Made by a program: the position numbers and the translations under genes | Notes under the pieces: generated by a model | Told to the model about the DNA's origin: nothing | Databases searched by the model: none | What the model saw: only the letters and a program-made list of their open reading frames with translations | Shown here: positions 42,532 to 52,500 of the stretch, in pieces | Layout of the letters: every line of letters starts with the position of its first letter | How positions within the stretch are numbered: position 1 is the first letter of the stretch | Assembly: GCF_004216895.1 (NCBI RefSeq) | Contig: NZ_SGXE01000001.1 | Location: 1,656,208 to 1,720,207, forward strand | Source: Aquimarina brevivitae | GTDB lineage: Bacteria; Bacteroidota; Bacteroidia; Flavobacteriales; Flavobacteriaceae | Reading direction: 5' to 3' | Length of the DNA: 64,000 nt

Positions 42532-42563
42532 AAAATCCCGGCTTCATCAACCGGGATTTTTTT
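42532..42563. terminator. Bidirectional terminator between convergent genes
   Basis: AAAATCCCGG (42532-42541) pairs with CCGGGATTTT (42551-42560) over a 9-nt loop. T-runs on both sides allow use by the small secreted protein gene (+) and the methyltransferase gene (-), whose stop codon begins at 42562. Confidence 0.88.
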
Positions 42564-44169
42564 ATTCCCTTATATAATTAATACTTACCGTAGCCAATTC
42601 AGAATCTGGGAATTTAGCAAAGTGCTTTGGGTCACTTTGCAATCCTATTTCTTGGATCACTTTTAAAAAGCTTTCGATTTCCAATATATATTGGTCAGAA
42701 AACCCGTGGGTTGCATCGTAAGCAGTTGCGGCTGTTTTACCCAGGTTATCTGCGGTTAACGAGGGGGCTATGGTGTGTAATTCTATAACAATAAGACCAA
42801 ACCTGCGAATATAAGGAGCCCATTTTGAAAAATGATCCTTAAGGTTTCGCTCCACATCAGTATTGTGAAGCCTTTTGCCGCGATAGGCAAATGCTCCTGT
42901 GGAAGTACTAGGTGTATCTAAGCTTAATTCAGGTGCTTTCCAAACCCTATTATGATCTAAAAACGTGCGCACCGAAAGCAAGTCCTTTAAGTTAATCTTA
43001 TAGTTTTCTTGTAAATCTTTTTGAAGCTGGTCAGGATTTCCAATATCACCCCAAATGACTTTAGCCCAAATATCGGCCTGTATAATATTGGCTCTAGTGA
43101 CTTTTAATGCCGCAGTATTAAAATCCGCACCAACAAGAAACAGTGGGTGTTCATCAAGATGTTTACCTCTCAATGTCTTGGATTCTATAGTGTCAAACAA
43201 ATGAATCAAAAAAGCTCCATTGCCGCATCCCATATCTAATATTCCTTTGGGTTGTTCTTCTAAAGGCTTATTAAACAAGTCAATGATAATCTCATCAATT
43301 TTTTTGAAGTAAGCTGCGTGCGCTCCACCGCTTCCCCAAACATTCATCTCGCGATCCACGTGAATTTCATCTTCAGACTTGTGTTCCCATAATATTTTAG
43401 GATTACCAAAAATGAGTTCCTCGATTTTTCTGAACATCGGTATATACGATACCGTGACCCCGTAGGCTGCTGCTCTCTTAGCAAAAAATAAACCTTTTTC
43501 AGTAAAAGAGTAATGCTTGTCATTTTTAATAAACCAACCTCTATTGCTTAAAAATGTAAGGATTTTGTCAAAACTTTCAGGATGCTGGTGGTACTCATCT
43601 GCAGTAAAAGAAGCTTCCATAAAATATTTATGAAACATACCACCCATTCCAAGGCGAACAATCGTTGGACCGATTAAAACACCTTCAATATGCATTAATA
43701 CTTGGTGTTTTAATTCTTTTGACGCATCGCTCGTTGAAAGATTAAATTCAGCTTCATAGGCATCAAAAAGCTTTTCGAGCGCATAAAAGGGTTCTAATTC
43801 AAATTTTCGGGGATGATAGTTTCCTGAAAGTTGGATGAGGTCAACAACGCCTTTATATAAAGGGAACAGACTGAAAGCCTCTGGTGAAGTTGCATTTGTT
43901 TTAATAGTGACCAGCTCATTTTTTACAGTATAGTCAAGCCAACCCTGAGCGGCTAAGGTTCGCAAGGCAACATTAAGGTAACCTTCGTTAGCATTAAACG
44001 TTTTAACAAGATCTGCTAAACTTATTGCTTCATGCTGCTGTATATAGCTTGTTACTCCTTCATTATAGAGACTATAGGCTATGGGGGCAGTTACAATTCC
44101 ATCCAAATGTCTAAAAAGTTCTTCTCTGTATTGTTTTTTTTGTTTGTTATCAAGCATTTTTTGAGTCAT
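42562..44169 (-). CDS. SAM-dependent methyltransferase with duplicated N-terminal winged-helix region
   Basis: A 535-residue cytoplasmic protein. The C-terminal class I methyltransferase domain starts near residue 305; the SAM loop is ILDMGCGNGAFLIHL (310-324) and the acid that holds the ribose is in VGADFN. Before it lie two similar units. The first covers residues about 20-110 (HLDGIVTAPIAYSLYNEGV, TLAAQGWLDY) and the second about 160-255 (HIEGVLIGPTIVRLGMGGM, FLSNRGWFI). Both read like the winged-helix/dimerisation region of O-methyltransferases. Substrate is unknown; the gene has no biosynthetic neighbours. Convergent terminator at 42532. Confidence 0.8.
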   Translation of the reverse strand: MTQKMLDNKQKKQYREELFRHLDGIVTAPIAYSLYNEGVTSYIQQHEAISLADLVKTFNANEGYLNVALRTLAAQGWLDYTVKNELVTIKTNATSPEAFSLFPLYKGVVDLIQLSGNYHPRKFELEPFYALEKLFDAYEAEFNLSTSDASKELKHQVLMHIEGVLIGPTIVRLGMGGMFHKYFMEASFTADEYHQHPESFDKILTFLSNRGWFIKNDKHYSFTEKGLFFAKRAAAYGVTVSYIPMFRKIEELIFGNPKILWEHKSEDEIHVDREMNVWGSGGAHAAYFKKIDEIIIDLFNKPLEEQPKGILDMGCGNGAFLIHLFDTIESKTLRGKHLDEHPLFLVGADFNTAALKVTRANIIQADIWAKVIWGDIGNPDQLQKDLQENYKINLKDLLSVRTFLDHNRVWKAPELSLDTPSTSTGAFAYRGKRLHNTDVERNLKDHFSKWAPYIRRFGLIVIELHTIAPSLTADNLGKTAATAYDATHGFSDQYILEIESFLKVIQEIGLQSDPKHFAKFPDSELATVSINYIRE

Positions 44170-44297
44170 TTAAATGAACCTACTAGTTCAATAGTAAAGT
44201 AAGTAAAATTGATTGAATTTGATTACAATTTTTTTATCAGCTTTATAAGTCCCAAAGGAATGTCAGAAAATATGTTATTTTGCCATTAAAAAATATA

Positions 44298-44702
44298 ATG
44301 GGATACAGTAAGAAAGAAAAACTAAGTCTGTTATCAGAAATGATTCAGTTTGCGCAAGCGGATAATAATTTCAAAAAATTAGAGTATGACTTTATTGTAG
44401 CCGTAGCGGAACAGCTTGGAATAAATAAAATGGAAGTCGATGAGCTCAGGGTTACAAAAATTGAAAAAACTCCACTTAAATCTGAACCCCAACGCATTCT
44501 TCAATTTCACAGATTAGTCCTATTGATGAACGTAGATCAAGAGGCTAACGCTCAGGAGTTGTTAACCATTAAAAACCTTGGATTACAGATGGGATTGCGA
44601 CCGGAGGCTATTGAAACAGTGCTGACGGAAATGCATAACTACCCTAATAAAGTTATACCTCCCCAGGAACTGATTACCATATTTTCTCGTTTTTATAACT
44701 AG
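44298..44702 (+). CDS. TerB-like protein
   Basis: A 134-residue all-helical cytoplasmic protein. It is MGYSKKEKLSLLSEMIQFAQADNNFKKLEYDF-type: the acidic Asp-Asn-x-x-x-x-x-Glu pattern and helical repeats match TerB-like domains. The start is placed at the ATG at 44298; a TTG at 44280 would overlap a promoter-like TTATTTTG. TerB proteins are named from tellurite resistance but here only the fold is supported. It is alone between the methyltransferase and hsp20. Confidence 0.75.
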   Translation: MGYSKKEKLSLLSEMIQFAQADNNFKKLEYDFIVAVAEQLGINKMEVDELRVTKIEKTPLKSEPQRILQFHRLVLLMNVDQEANAQELLTIKNLGLQMGLRPEAIETVLTEMHNYPNKVIPPQELITIFSRFYN

Positions 44703-44789
44703 GGAATTGAGTATCTTCTACTAGATATAGCGTTTGCAGTCATCTTTCGAACGGTCAATTTTAAAGCATCTATTGCTACGAAAGCGTCA

Positions 44790-44857
44790 ATATGACACAA
44801 TAATCTCGTTTAAATATGACAAAAAGTCGTGTTTTTTGAAGTGGAATTCATTTTGCT
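44790..44857 (+). promoter_or_regulatory. Candidate sigma-54 promoter of hsp20 with upstream direct repeats
   Basis: TGGAATTCATTTTGCT at 44842-44857 has GG and GC at the exact spacing of sigma-54 promoters (TGG-N8-TTGC; TTGC at 44853-44856). The expected start is about 35 nt before the hsp20 ATG. Upstream lie two direct repeats of ATATGACA (44790-44797 and 44814-44821), 24 bp apart, that could bind an enhancer-type activator. The first repeat sits in a GTCA-ATA-TGAC palindrome. Whether the genome encodes RpoN cannot be seen here. Confidence 0.5.
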
Positions 44858-44903
44858 ATGTATGAGTTGTAAAATTGAAATAAACCTTTAAAAACATACA
44901 ATT

Positions 44904-45341
44904 ATGACTTTAGTAAAAAGAACAGACAGATTTCCGTCAGTATTTGACGATTTATTTGCAACCGATTGGTTTGGGGGAGTAACCAAAAATGGAACAGGTA
45001 ATTTTAATACACCTGCGGTAAATATTAGAGAGAATGAAGATAGTTTTATGGTAGAATTAGCTGCTCCTGGATTAAATAAAGCTGATTTTAATATAGAATT
45101 GGATAACGACCTTCTTTCAATATCTTCAGAGAAAGAAGTAGAGCGTGAGACTAATGGAAATGATGCAAATTATACCCGAAAAGAATTTTCCTATACCTCT
45201 TTTAAGCGTTCGTTTACGCTTCCAGAAACGATTAATCCTGAGGCTATAGAAGCTTCTTATAAGGATGGAATTTTGTTGATTACGTTGCCTAAAAAGGAGG
45301 AAGCTAAGGTTCAACCTAAACGATTGATTGAGATTTCATAA
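44904..45341 (+). CDS. Hsp20/alpha-crystallin small heat-shock protein
   Basis: A 145-residue holdase chaperone that binds unfolding proteins in the cytoplasm. The alpha-crystallin domain spans about residues 36-140: VNIRENEDSFMVELAAPGLNKADF, LLSISSEKEV, SFKRSFTLPETINPEAI and the conserved close GILLITLPKKE. Length is standard. The promoter region has a sigma-54-type element and two direct repeats. A strong terminator follows. Confidence 0.95.
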   Translation: MTLVKRTDRFPSVFDDLFATDWFGGVTKNGTGNFNTPAVNIRENEDSFMVELAAPGLNKADFNIELDNDLLSISSEKEVERETNGNDANYTRKEFSYTSFKRSFTLPETINPEAIEASYKDGILLITLPKKEEAKVQPKRLIEIS

Positions 45342-45384
45342 ATAAGTTTGATTTGAGACTTAATTTAGTTAATTAATGTTTTTG

Positions 45385-45410
45385 AAAAGCGCTCTAAAAG
45401 AGCGCTTTTT
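45385..45410. terminator. Bidirectional terminator between hsp20 and response regulator
   Basis: AAAAGCGCTCT (45385-45395) pairs perfectly with AGAGCGCTTTT (45399-45409) over a 3-nt loop. It lies 43 nt after hsp20 and immediately before the stop of the convergent regulator gene at 45414. Confidence 0.9.
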
Positions 45411-45413
45411 AAT

Positions 45414-45821
45414 TTATATGGCTGTCATTAATTTTTCTAATTCATTTTCTGTAATGGGTTTAATAAAGTACCCCGACACTTCTTTAAATTCCTTTACCCT
45501 TGCAATATCATGCGGATTGTCCGATGAGGATAAAATATAAATGGTAATTTTTTTATTTAATGAGGGAAAAATGGATTTATACTGCTCTAAAAATTGCCAT
45601 CCGTTCATTATGGGCATGTTGATATCTAACAGTATGATATCAGGTAATTCATCGTGGTTAGATATTGCATTTTTTAAATAGGTAATTGCTTCTAGCCCGT
45701 TGGAGAAGACCAAAACATTTTTTTCAAAATCTGCGGGTATACCAGCTATCATTTTTTTGATAATAAACTGATGAATCAAATCGTCATCAATTACGCAGAA
45801 TGTTTCTTTTGTTTTACTCAT
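45414..45821 (-). CDS. Single-domain response regulator
   Basis: A 135-residue receiver domain without an output domain. The acidic pocket is in CVIDDDLIHQF, the phosphorylated Asp is in ILLDINMPIMNGW, the Thr/Ser is in YILSSSDNPHD and the Lys is in YFIKPITENEL. Its ATG abuts the stop of the histidine kinase gene. Such lone receivers act as phosphate shuttles, controlling a partner protein or passing phosphate to an Hpt protein (one is encoded at 6530-6868). Confidence 0.93.
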   Translation of the reverse strand: MSKTKETFCVIDDDLIHQFIIKKMIAGIPADFEKNVLVFSNGLEAITYLKNAISNHDELPDIILLDINMPIMNGWQFLEQYKSIFPSLNKKITIYILSSSDNPHDIARVKEFKEVSGYFIKPITENELEKLMTAI

Positions 45822-47267
45822 TTAAAGGTTAAGATTAATCGTAAATTTAGTACCTTTCTCTAGGGTACTCGAAACTTTGATGGTTCCATTAAGAGCTTCT
45901 ATCTGTGATTTAGTCATAAAAAGTCCTAAACCTTTTGCATCAATATTATTGTGAAAGGTTTTCTTGAATCCAAAAACTTGATTCTTATATTTTTCTAGAT
46001 CAATTCCTATTCCATTATCGCTAAATGTTAATTGTATCGAATTTTTTAATCTTTTAGCTGTTATATTAATCACAGGTTTACGATCTGGAGATTTATATTT
46101 GAGTGCATTCGATATAAGGTTAAGGAAAATACTTCTTAAAAAGATTTCAGAATATCTCACAATGCTCACGTCGGAGAAGTCTGTAGTAATTTCTGCTTTA
46201 CTTGACATAATTTCTCCACTTAATTGATTGGTTACTTCTTTTACTATTTTTTCTAAGGAAACCTCGACTAATTTTGTGTTATCCTTGTTATGGATCTGAA
46301 TAACTTCTATGAGGTCATGCAGGGTTTGGTTTAAGATCCGGGTAGAGTCTGTAAGCAGCTTAGTTAACTTTTCCTGTTCCTCAGAAAGTTGCGTTTCTTC
46401 TAAAAACTTGGTGAGCATAGCAATATTTGCCACCGGAGCTCGTAAGTTATGAGAGGTAATATAGGCAAAGTCTTCTAGTTGTTTATTTTTAGCTCTTACC
46501 TCCTTAAGCGTTGCTTGTTCCCTTATTTTTTGTTTTTTTTGGGCGGTGGTATTTCTTGCAATCGCAAAGATATCACCAGTTTGATCTACGGATGTTGCAT
46601 TCCACTCCAACCAAACGGATTCACCGGATTTAGTTTGGTATCGATTTTCAAATTTAATGGCTGTAGTACCTTCCATTTGTTTCCTCACCATAGTAGTGGT
46701 TTTACTGCGGTCATCTGGATGAATAAATTCCATAAACGGCGTGCTTAATAATTCAGCTTCTGAATACCCTAATATTTCAATCCATTTGGGATTCACTTTT
46801 TTGAAATATCCGTCAGCGTTTGCAATAACGATGAGATCTTCACTAAGTTCAAAGAGATCTTCTAGTTTTTTGCTTTTTTCTTTAAGATCCTTAGTAAAGG
46901 CTTCATAAGTCAATTGTTGCCTGGTCTGGTCCGAAATGTCTTTTCCTATGGCTATGATATCCTCCGTGGAATCTATTTTTAAAAATCGCCATTTGATCAA
47001 CAATATGTCTCCGTCTTGAGATACTAAACGATTTTTAAGCTCAGATGCAGTATTGCTAAATTCATCAGCCGCAATAAAATTTTTAGTTTCAGCTTGATCT
47101 TCAGGATATATCAAATTTACAAAAGGAGTTTGAATAAGCTCTTCCTTAGAAAACCCCAATTCTTTCCATTTGTCATTCACTTTTTTAAAATTTCCGTCGC
47201 TATCTATGATCATTAAAAAATTATCAGACAGATAAAAAAAACTTTGAAATAACAAATTTGTATACAT
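45822..47267 (-). CDS. Soluble PAS-PAS sensor histidine kinase
   Basis: A 481-residue cytoplasmic sensor kinase without membrane helices. Two PAS domains are seen: about residues 12-118 (MIIDSDGNFKKVNDKWKELG, IAIGKDISDQTRQQ) and about 133-248 (VIANADGYFKKVNPKWIEILG, FAIARNTTAQKK). The HisKA-type dimerisation helix with the phospho-His is DFAYITSHNLRAPVANI. The ATPase domain has NLISNALKYKS (N box), FSDNGIGIDL (G1) and KGLGLFMTKSQI (G2). It is cotranscribed with the lone receiver that follows directly. The stimulus is likely a small ligand or redox signal; unknown. Confidence 0.92.
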   Translation of the reverse strand: MYTNLLFQSFFYLSDNFLMIIDSDGNFKKVNDKWKELGFSKEELIQTPFVNLIYPEDQAETKNFIAADEFSNTASELKNRLVSQDGDILLIKWRFLKIDSTEDIIAIGKDISDQTRQQLTYEAFTKDLKEKSKKLEDLFELSEDLIVIANADGYFKKVNPKWIEILGYSEAELLSTPFMEFIHPDDRSKTTTMVRKQMEGTTAIKFENRYQTKSGESVWLEWNATSVDQTGDIFAIARNTTAQKKQKIREQATLKEVRAKNKQLEDFAYITSHNLRAPVANIAMLTKFLEETQLSEEQEKLTKLLTDSTRILNQTLHDLIEVIQIHNKDNTKLVEVSLEKIVKEVTNQLSGEIMSSKAEITTDFSDVSIVRYSEIFLRSIFLNLISNALKYKSPDRKPVINITAKRLKNSIQLTFSDNGIGIDLEKYKNQVFGFKKTFHNNIDAKGLGLFMTKSQIEALNGTIKVSSTLEKGTKFTINLNL

Positions 47268-47450
47268 CGGCGAATTATTTAATTGTAATCTGCTTTGGTT
47301 TGTTTTTGGGTAGTATAGTTAGATAAATATACTCCAAAAAAGCCTTAGAATTAGGAATACAAATATTTTATTTCATCTCGAAATGTAAAGTTAGCTATTG
47401 TTTGTGGTTTGTGGAGGAAGCAAAAACGTAATTTTATTACGTCCCAACCA

Positions 47451-49457
47451 TTATATACTTGTATTTTTAACCTTTTCTTGTAACATTTTTATTTCATCGC
47501 GTAGTTTCGCCGCCATCATAAAATCAAGATCTTTAGCTGCTTTTTCCATCTCTTTTCTAACCGTTCTAATCCTAGCTTCTAATTGTTCTTTCGTATAATA
47601 CGCTGTTTCCTCCTCAGCTGCTTTAAGTGTTGGTGCTGCTTCAAATTGATAAGGTTCTGGCTTTTTACCAGCTAAGGCACTATCTAATGATTTTTTGATA
47701 GCTGTAGGTGTAATGTTGTGCTTTACATTGTAGGCAATCTGTTTTTCTCTACGGTAGTTGGTTGCATCAATAGTCTTCTGCATACTTTCTGTTATTTTAT
47801 CAGCATACATTATTGCTCTACCGTTGACATTTCTTGCTGCTCTACCTACGGTTTGCACCAAAGATCTATTATTTCTCAGAAAGCCTTCCTTGTCTGCATC
47901 CAATATAGCGACCAAAGAAACTTCGGGTAAGTCCAAGCCTTCTCTTAATAAGTTTACACCGATAAGTACATCAAAAAGTCCTCTTCTTAAATCTTGCATA
48001 ATTTCTACACGTTCCAGGGTATCAATGTCACTATGAATGTAGCGACAGCGCACATCAATGCGTGTAAGGTATTTTGCGAGTTCTTCTGCCATTCTTTTGG
48101 TCAATGTTGTAACTAAAGTACGTTCGTCTTTATCGACTCTTTTTTGAATTTCTTCGATGAGGTCATCGATTTGATTAAGACTGGGTCTTACTTCAATTTC
48201 TGGATCTAATAATCCGGTAGGGCGAATAATTTGTTCCACGTAAGTACCTTCACTTTTTTGTAATTCATAATCTGCAGGGGTGGCACTAATATATATTACC
48301 TGATTTTGAAGCACCTCAAATTCTTCAAATTTTAAGGGTCTATTATCCATGGCGGCAGGTAATCTAAATCCGTATTCTACTAAATTTTCTTTTCGGGATC
48401 GATCTCCACCATACATAGCGTGTACCTGCGGAATAGTCACGTGACTTTCATCCACGATCATCAAATAATCATCCGGAAAATAATCAAGTAAGCAGAATGG
48501 TCTTGTTCCTGGCGCTCTTCCATCCAGATATCTAGAATAGTTTTCAATACCAGAGCAATAACCAAGTTCTTTGATCATTTCCAGGTCAAAATTCACTCGT
48601 TCTTCTAGTCGCTTGGCTTCTAATGGTTTTCCTATTTCTTTAAAATAAGCGACCTGTTTACCAAGATCTAATGCGATTTGATCAATTGCATTGTGTAGTA
48701 CTTCCGGAGAAGTAACAAACATATTTGCGGGATAAATATTCAATCGATCGTACTTTTCTAACACTTCATTCGTTTGCACATCAAACGCTTCAATTTCTTC
48801 AATTTCGTCACCAAAAAAATGTATCCTGAAGGCGTCATCGGCATATCCCGGAAAAACATCAACCGTATCTCCTTTAATTCTAAAATTCCCATGCTTAAAT
48901 TCGGCTTCAGTTCTAGAATACAAGCTTTGAACTAAGCGGTGGAGCAGCGCAGTTCGGGATACAAATTGACCCTGGGCAATGGAGATTACATTTTTTTGAA
49001 ACTCAATAGGGTTGCCGATACCATATAAACAGGAAACGGATGCAACAACAAGTACATCTCTTCGACCTGAAAGTAAGGATGAGGTAGTGCTTAAGCGTAA
49101 TTTTTCGATTTCATCATTAATGGATAAATCTTTTTCGATGTACGTCCCAGTGGTTGGGATATAGGCTTCAGGCTGGTAGTAATCATAGTAGGATACAAAG
49201 TATTCTATAGCATTATTAGGAAAAAACTGTTTAAACTCTGAATACAGCTGAGCGGCAAGGGTTTTATTATGTGCTAATACCAGTGTTGGTTTTTGCACAC
49301 TTTCTATGACATTAGCTGCTGTAAATGTTTTACCAGAACCCGTCACCCCCAGTAAGGTTTGATGTTTTTCACCAGAGGTGATGCCACCTACTAACTGCTT
49401 TATGGCTTGTGGTTGATCTCCTGTTGGGCTAAATTCTGATTTTATATTAAATTTCAT
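47451..49457 (-). CDS. uvrB: Excinuclease ABC subunit B
   Basis: A 668-residue helicase-like damage-recognition subunit of nucleotide excision repair. It starts MKFNIKSEFSPTGDQPQAI. Walker A is GVTGSGKTFTAAN, the DNA-probing beta-hairpin is SYYDYYQPEAYIP, and helicase motifs MIVDESHVT and QTVGRAARN follow. The C-terminal UVR domain (LEARIRTVRKEMEKAAKDLD) contacts UvrC. Length is typical. It is monocistronic; partners uvrA and uvrC are elsewhere. Confidence 0.97.
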   Translation of the reverse strand: MKFNIKSEFSPTGDQPQAIKQLVGGITSGEKHQTLLGVTGSGKTFTAANVIESVQKPTLVLAHNKTLAAQLYSEFKQFFPNNAIEYFVSYYDYYQPEAYIPTTGTYIEKDLSINDEIEKLRLSTTSSLLSGRRDVLVVASVSCLYGIGNPIEFQKNVISIAQGQFVSRTALLHRLVQSLYSRTEAEFKHGNFRIKGDTVDVFPGYADDAFRIHFFGDEIEEIEAFDVQTNEVLEKYDRLNIYPANMFVTSPEVLHNAIDQIALDLGKQVAYFKEIGKPLEAKRLEERVNFDLEMIKELGYCSGIENYSRYLDGRAPGTRPFCLLDYFPDDYLMIVDESHVTIPQVHAMYGGDRSRKENLVEYGFRLPAAMDNRPLKFEEFEVLQNQVIYISATPADYELQKSEGTYVEQIIRPTGLLDPEIEVRPSLNQIDDLIEEIQKRVDKDERTLVTTLTKRMAEELAKYLTRIDVRCRYIHSDIDTLERVEIMQDLRRGLFDVLIGVNLLREGLDLPEVSLVAILDADKEGFLRNNRSLVQTVGRAARNVNGRAIMYADKITESMQKTIDATNYRREKQIAYNVKHNITPTAIKKSLDSALAGKKPEPYQFEAAPTLKAAEEETAYYTKEQLEARIRTVRKEMEKAAKDLDFMMAAKLRDEIKMLQEKVKNTSI

Positions 49458-49567
49458 ACGAGTTTATTACTAGCAATTTGAGAGGATGGTATTAATTCCG
49501 TTTCGCTAAATTAAGAGTTACGGAATAAAAAACTCTTTAAGAAACTATAAAAGGATAGGGTACGATT

Positions 49568-52500
49568 TTATCGAATTAACGAAAAACTTCCAGTGGATAA
49601 TCTACCATCTTCTAGCTGAACTCTAAACCAATATTCATCAGAGGGCATCAATCTTCCATTAAAAGTTCCATCCCAACCGTTTCCTCCTGGAGACAATTGC
49701 TTCAATAATTTTCCTTGTCGATTAAAAATGTAAATAATGGAATTGCCCAATACATCACTAGAAATTCCTTCTACCGACCAAGAATCGTGAATACCGTCAC
49801 CATTTGGAGTAAAATAACCTGGAAATCCAATAACCGAAATATTGCGAGTTACAATGGGTTGGCATCCATTTATATCTCTTATGTACACGGTATGAAAACC
49901 TGGTGGCACATTTGTAAATATGGTACTATCTTGATAATTGAGGATGCCTTGGTTATCAACATCAATGGTGTACTCATAATCGCCTGGACCTTCAGTATTT
50001 ATAGTAACACTATTATTCGTTGTGGCGTCAACAATTACAATAGAGGATATACTAGCAGGTCCAGAAATTTCTACGCTCACCGTCCTTACTTCAGCACAAC
50101 CCGTGTTGTTATTAGTAACGATCACTGAATAGTTGCCTGGTGCATCTACGGTGATGTTTTCTGTGGTTTCTCCTGTGGACCAACTATAACTAAAATCCCC
50201 TGGATTTACTCCAACGGGTAACCCAGCATCAAGCTGTATTTGCGGACCATTGGAACAGCTAAAATAAATAGCTTCCCTCTCGATAGCTGGTAGTTCATAT
50301 AAAAAGAGTGCAACTTCATTGATGCCAAAACACTGATTGCTACTATTTTCTACACGAGCATAGACTATATCTGTACCTTGGGTGTAGGGAGTGGTATTAG
50401 TAATGGTAGTAATAGGATTAATTTCTGCTAGTGCTTCATCAAGAGTTGTGTAATAGCTTACCGATAGATCTGGATTATTGAGACCTGATAGAATTTGAGT
50501 ATCCGCTAAGGTCAGGTCAAAAACTTTAAAGCCGTCTTCGTTTCCGTCATCATCACATTCCCTAAATTCAATATCATTGGCGTTGGTTAAACTTACGGCT
50601 AAACTCACTGTGCTTATCCTGTAGCATCCAGTATTATTATTGATGACACGAACATATAACATTTGATTGGCCGAAGTATTAGCATAGGCTAAAGTGTTAT
50701 TGATAGGATTGATATCGTTTTGAGCATCTACTAAGCTTTCGTAAAAAATCAAGTTTCTATCGGGTATGGCACCTGTAAGCTGATCATAAACCTGATCAAG
50801 ATTAAAAATGGTGTTTCCGTCATTGGGGTCTTGAAAAGCATCGCACTGCGTTAATGTAGAAGGGATTGCTTGTGGCAGCGGATTGATTGTAACCGGAATT
50901 TCAGTGGTATCATAACAGCCCGGATTAGCAGAGTTTTGAATTCTTGCAAATACAGCAGAGGTATTTCCATCAAATAAAAAAGTCGTTGGGTTAGGTATGG
51001 GATTGGTGTTGTTGTCTGCATCAAGCTGATTGGTGAAATACTGAATGTTAAACTGCGCATTATCCTGACCGTTGTAAATTATACTATTTAATTGTGTTAG
51101 GTCATAGTTAATGGCTCCATTAGTATCATCTCCATCGTCTGCATTATCACATTCGATAATCGGTTCAACTCGATTAGCTGTAGGTGTATCAAATATTTCT
51201 ACGGAAAAGTTTGTGGTGTCAAAGCAAGATGGATTACCATTGTTTTGTATACGGATCGCTATGTTTTGTGGATTATTTTCAGTTGTAAAAATTTGAGGTA
51301 ATGGATTGCTTCCTGATACAGCGTCCGTAAGTGTTCGATAGTAGCTTACCTGAAAGGTAGTTGGGTCTTGAGTTCCTAAAATGTCAGCCGTGTACGAGGA
51401 AAGATCAAGGTCAAGGCTGCCATCGTTGTCTGAATCACATAGTTGTTGAGTAGTTGGCGTAGTTTGAACTGTAGGTACTTCAAAAAAAGTAGCGTTTGCT
51501 GCTCCAATTAGTGGGCAACTACCATCATTGAGATCAACTTCTAATCTATAATTACCAGTGGTATTTATGGTTAAGCTATTCGTAGTGTTAGCAATTGCCA
51601 CGTCATTAACAAACCAGGTATACGTTGCTGTTGCAATGTTTTGATAACTTAGGGTGTAGTTATCGCCTTCACAAAGGTTTAAATTTATATCATTCGGTGT
51701 GCCACTATTCACGATATCAATGGAACGTGCAAATATGGATTGAATGAACGGGGGTAAACCGATACGAGAACCACGCAGTCCATCAGTATCCACTAAAATG
51801 CCCCGATCGCTGTAATTTACATTAGCGGCATCCGCTTCGGGATTTTGAAGTACACCAAGGTAATTGTCATCTCCGTTATTAAAGTTAAAAAGTGCTCTGT
51901 AGATCCTACCGTCAGGACCCAGCTGAATAGCCCCTGCACTAAATGGTGTAATATCTTGACCATTTTCATTGGCTATACGGGTACCACTAGCTGCAATTTG
52001 AGTGGGAGGTAGGGTTAGATCAAACTGCATTAAAAAACCGTCTCCGGAGCCGTCACTACCAATACCTATGGTAGTATACAATTTTTCGCCACTCTGAGAA
52101 AATTCAACTCCATAGGGGGCATCTCCATCGTAGAGTTCAATTTCATTACTTATAGAACCGGTTACATTGTCAAAATCATACAGCAATACTTTTCCAGGAC
52201 CGTTGCCTCCAGTAACTGTAGCTAATCCAAGATGTGCCACTGCAATTTTATCCCCTTCAGGAGAAGCTTTCATGTATCCCAATGCATTTCTTCGATACCC
52301 CGAAATTGGAACTTCAACACCAACTTGCGATGTGACAGGATTTGGGTCTACACCCGTTTGATCCACTCTAAACGCATAAAAGGTATCTATAAAATGGGTA
52401 ATGACCCAAAAAGCATCACAGTCGTCACTTTTAACTGCAGTAATTTTTTCGGAACACTTATAAGAGCTTTCATCAAAACTTGAGGGGTCGTAAGTTACCA

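Noticed and set aside
44280-44297. A TTG start adding six residues to the TerB-like protein.
   Set aside because: It overlaps a promoter-like TTATTTTG, and the ATG at 44298 gives a normal TerB-like N-terminus.
44298-44702. TerB-like gene, considered as part of a tellurite-resistance or phage-defence ter cluster.
   Set aside because: No other ter genes are present; it stands alone.
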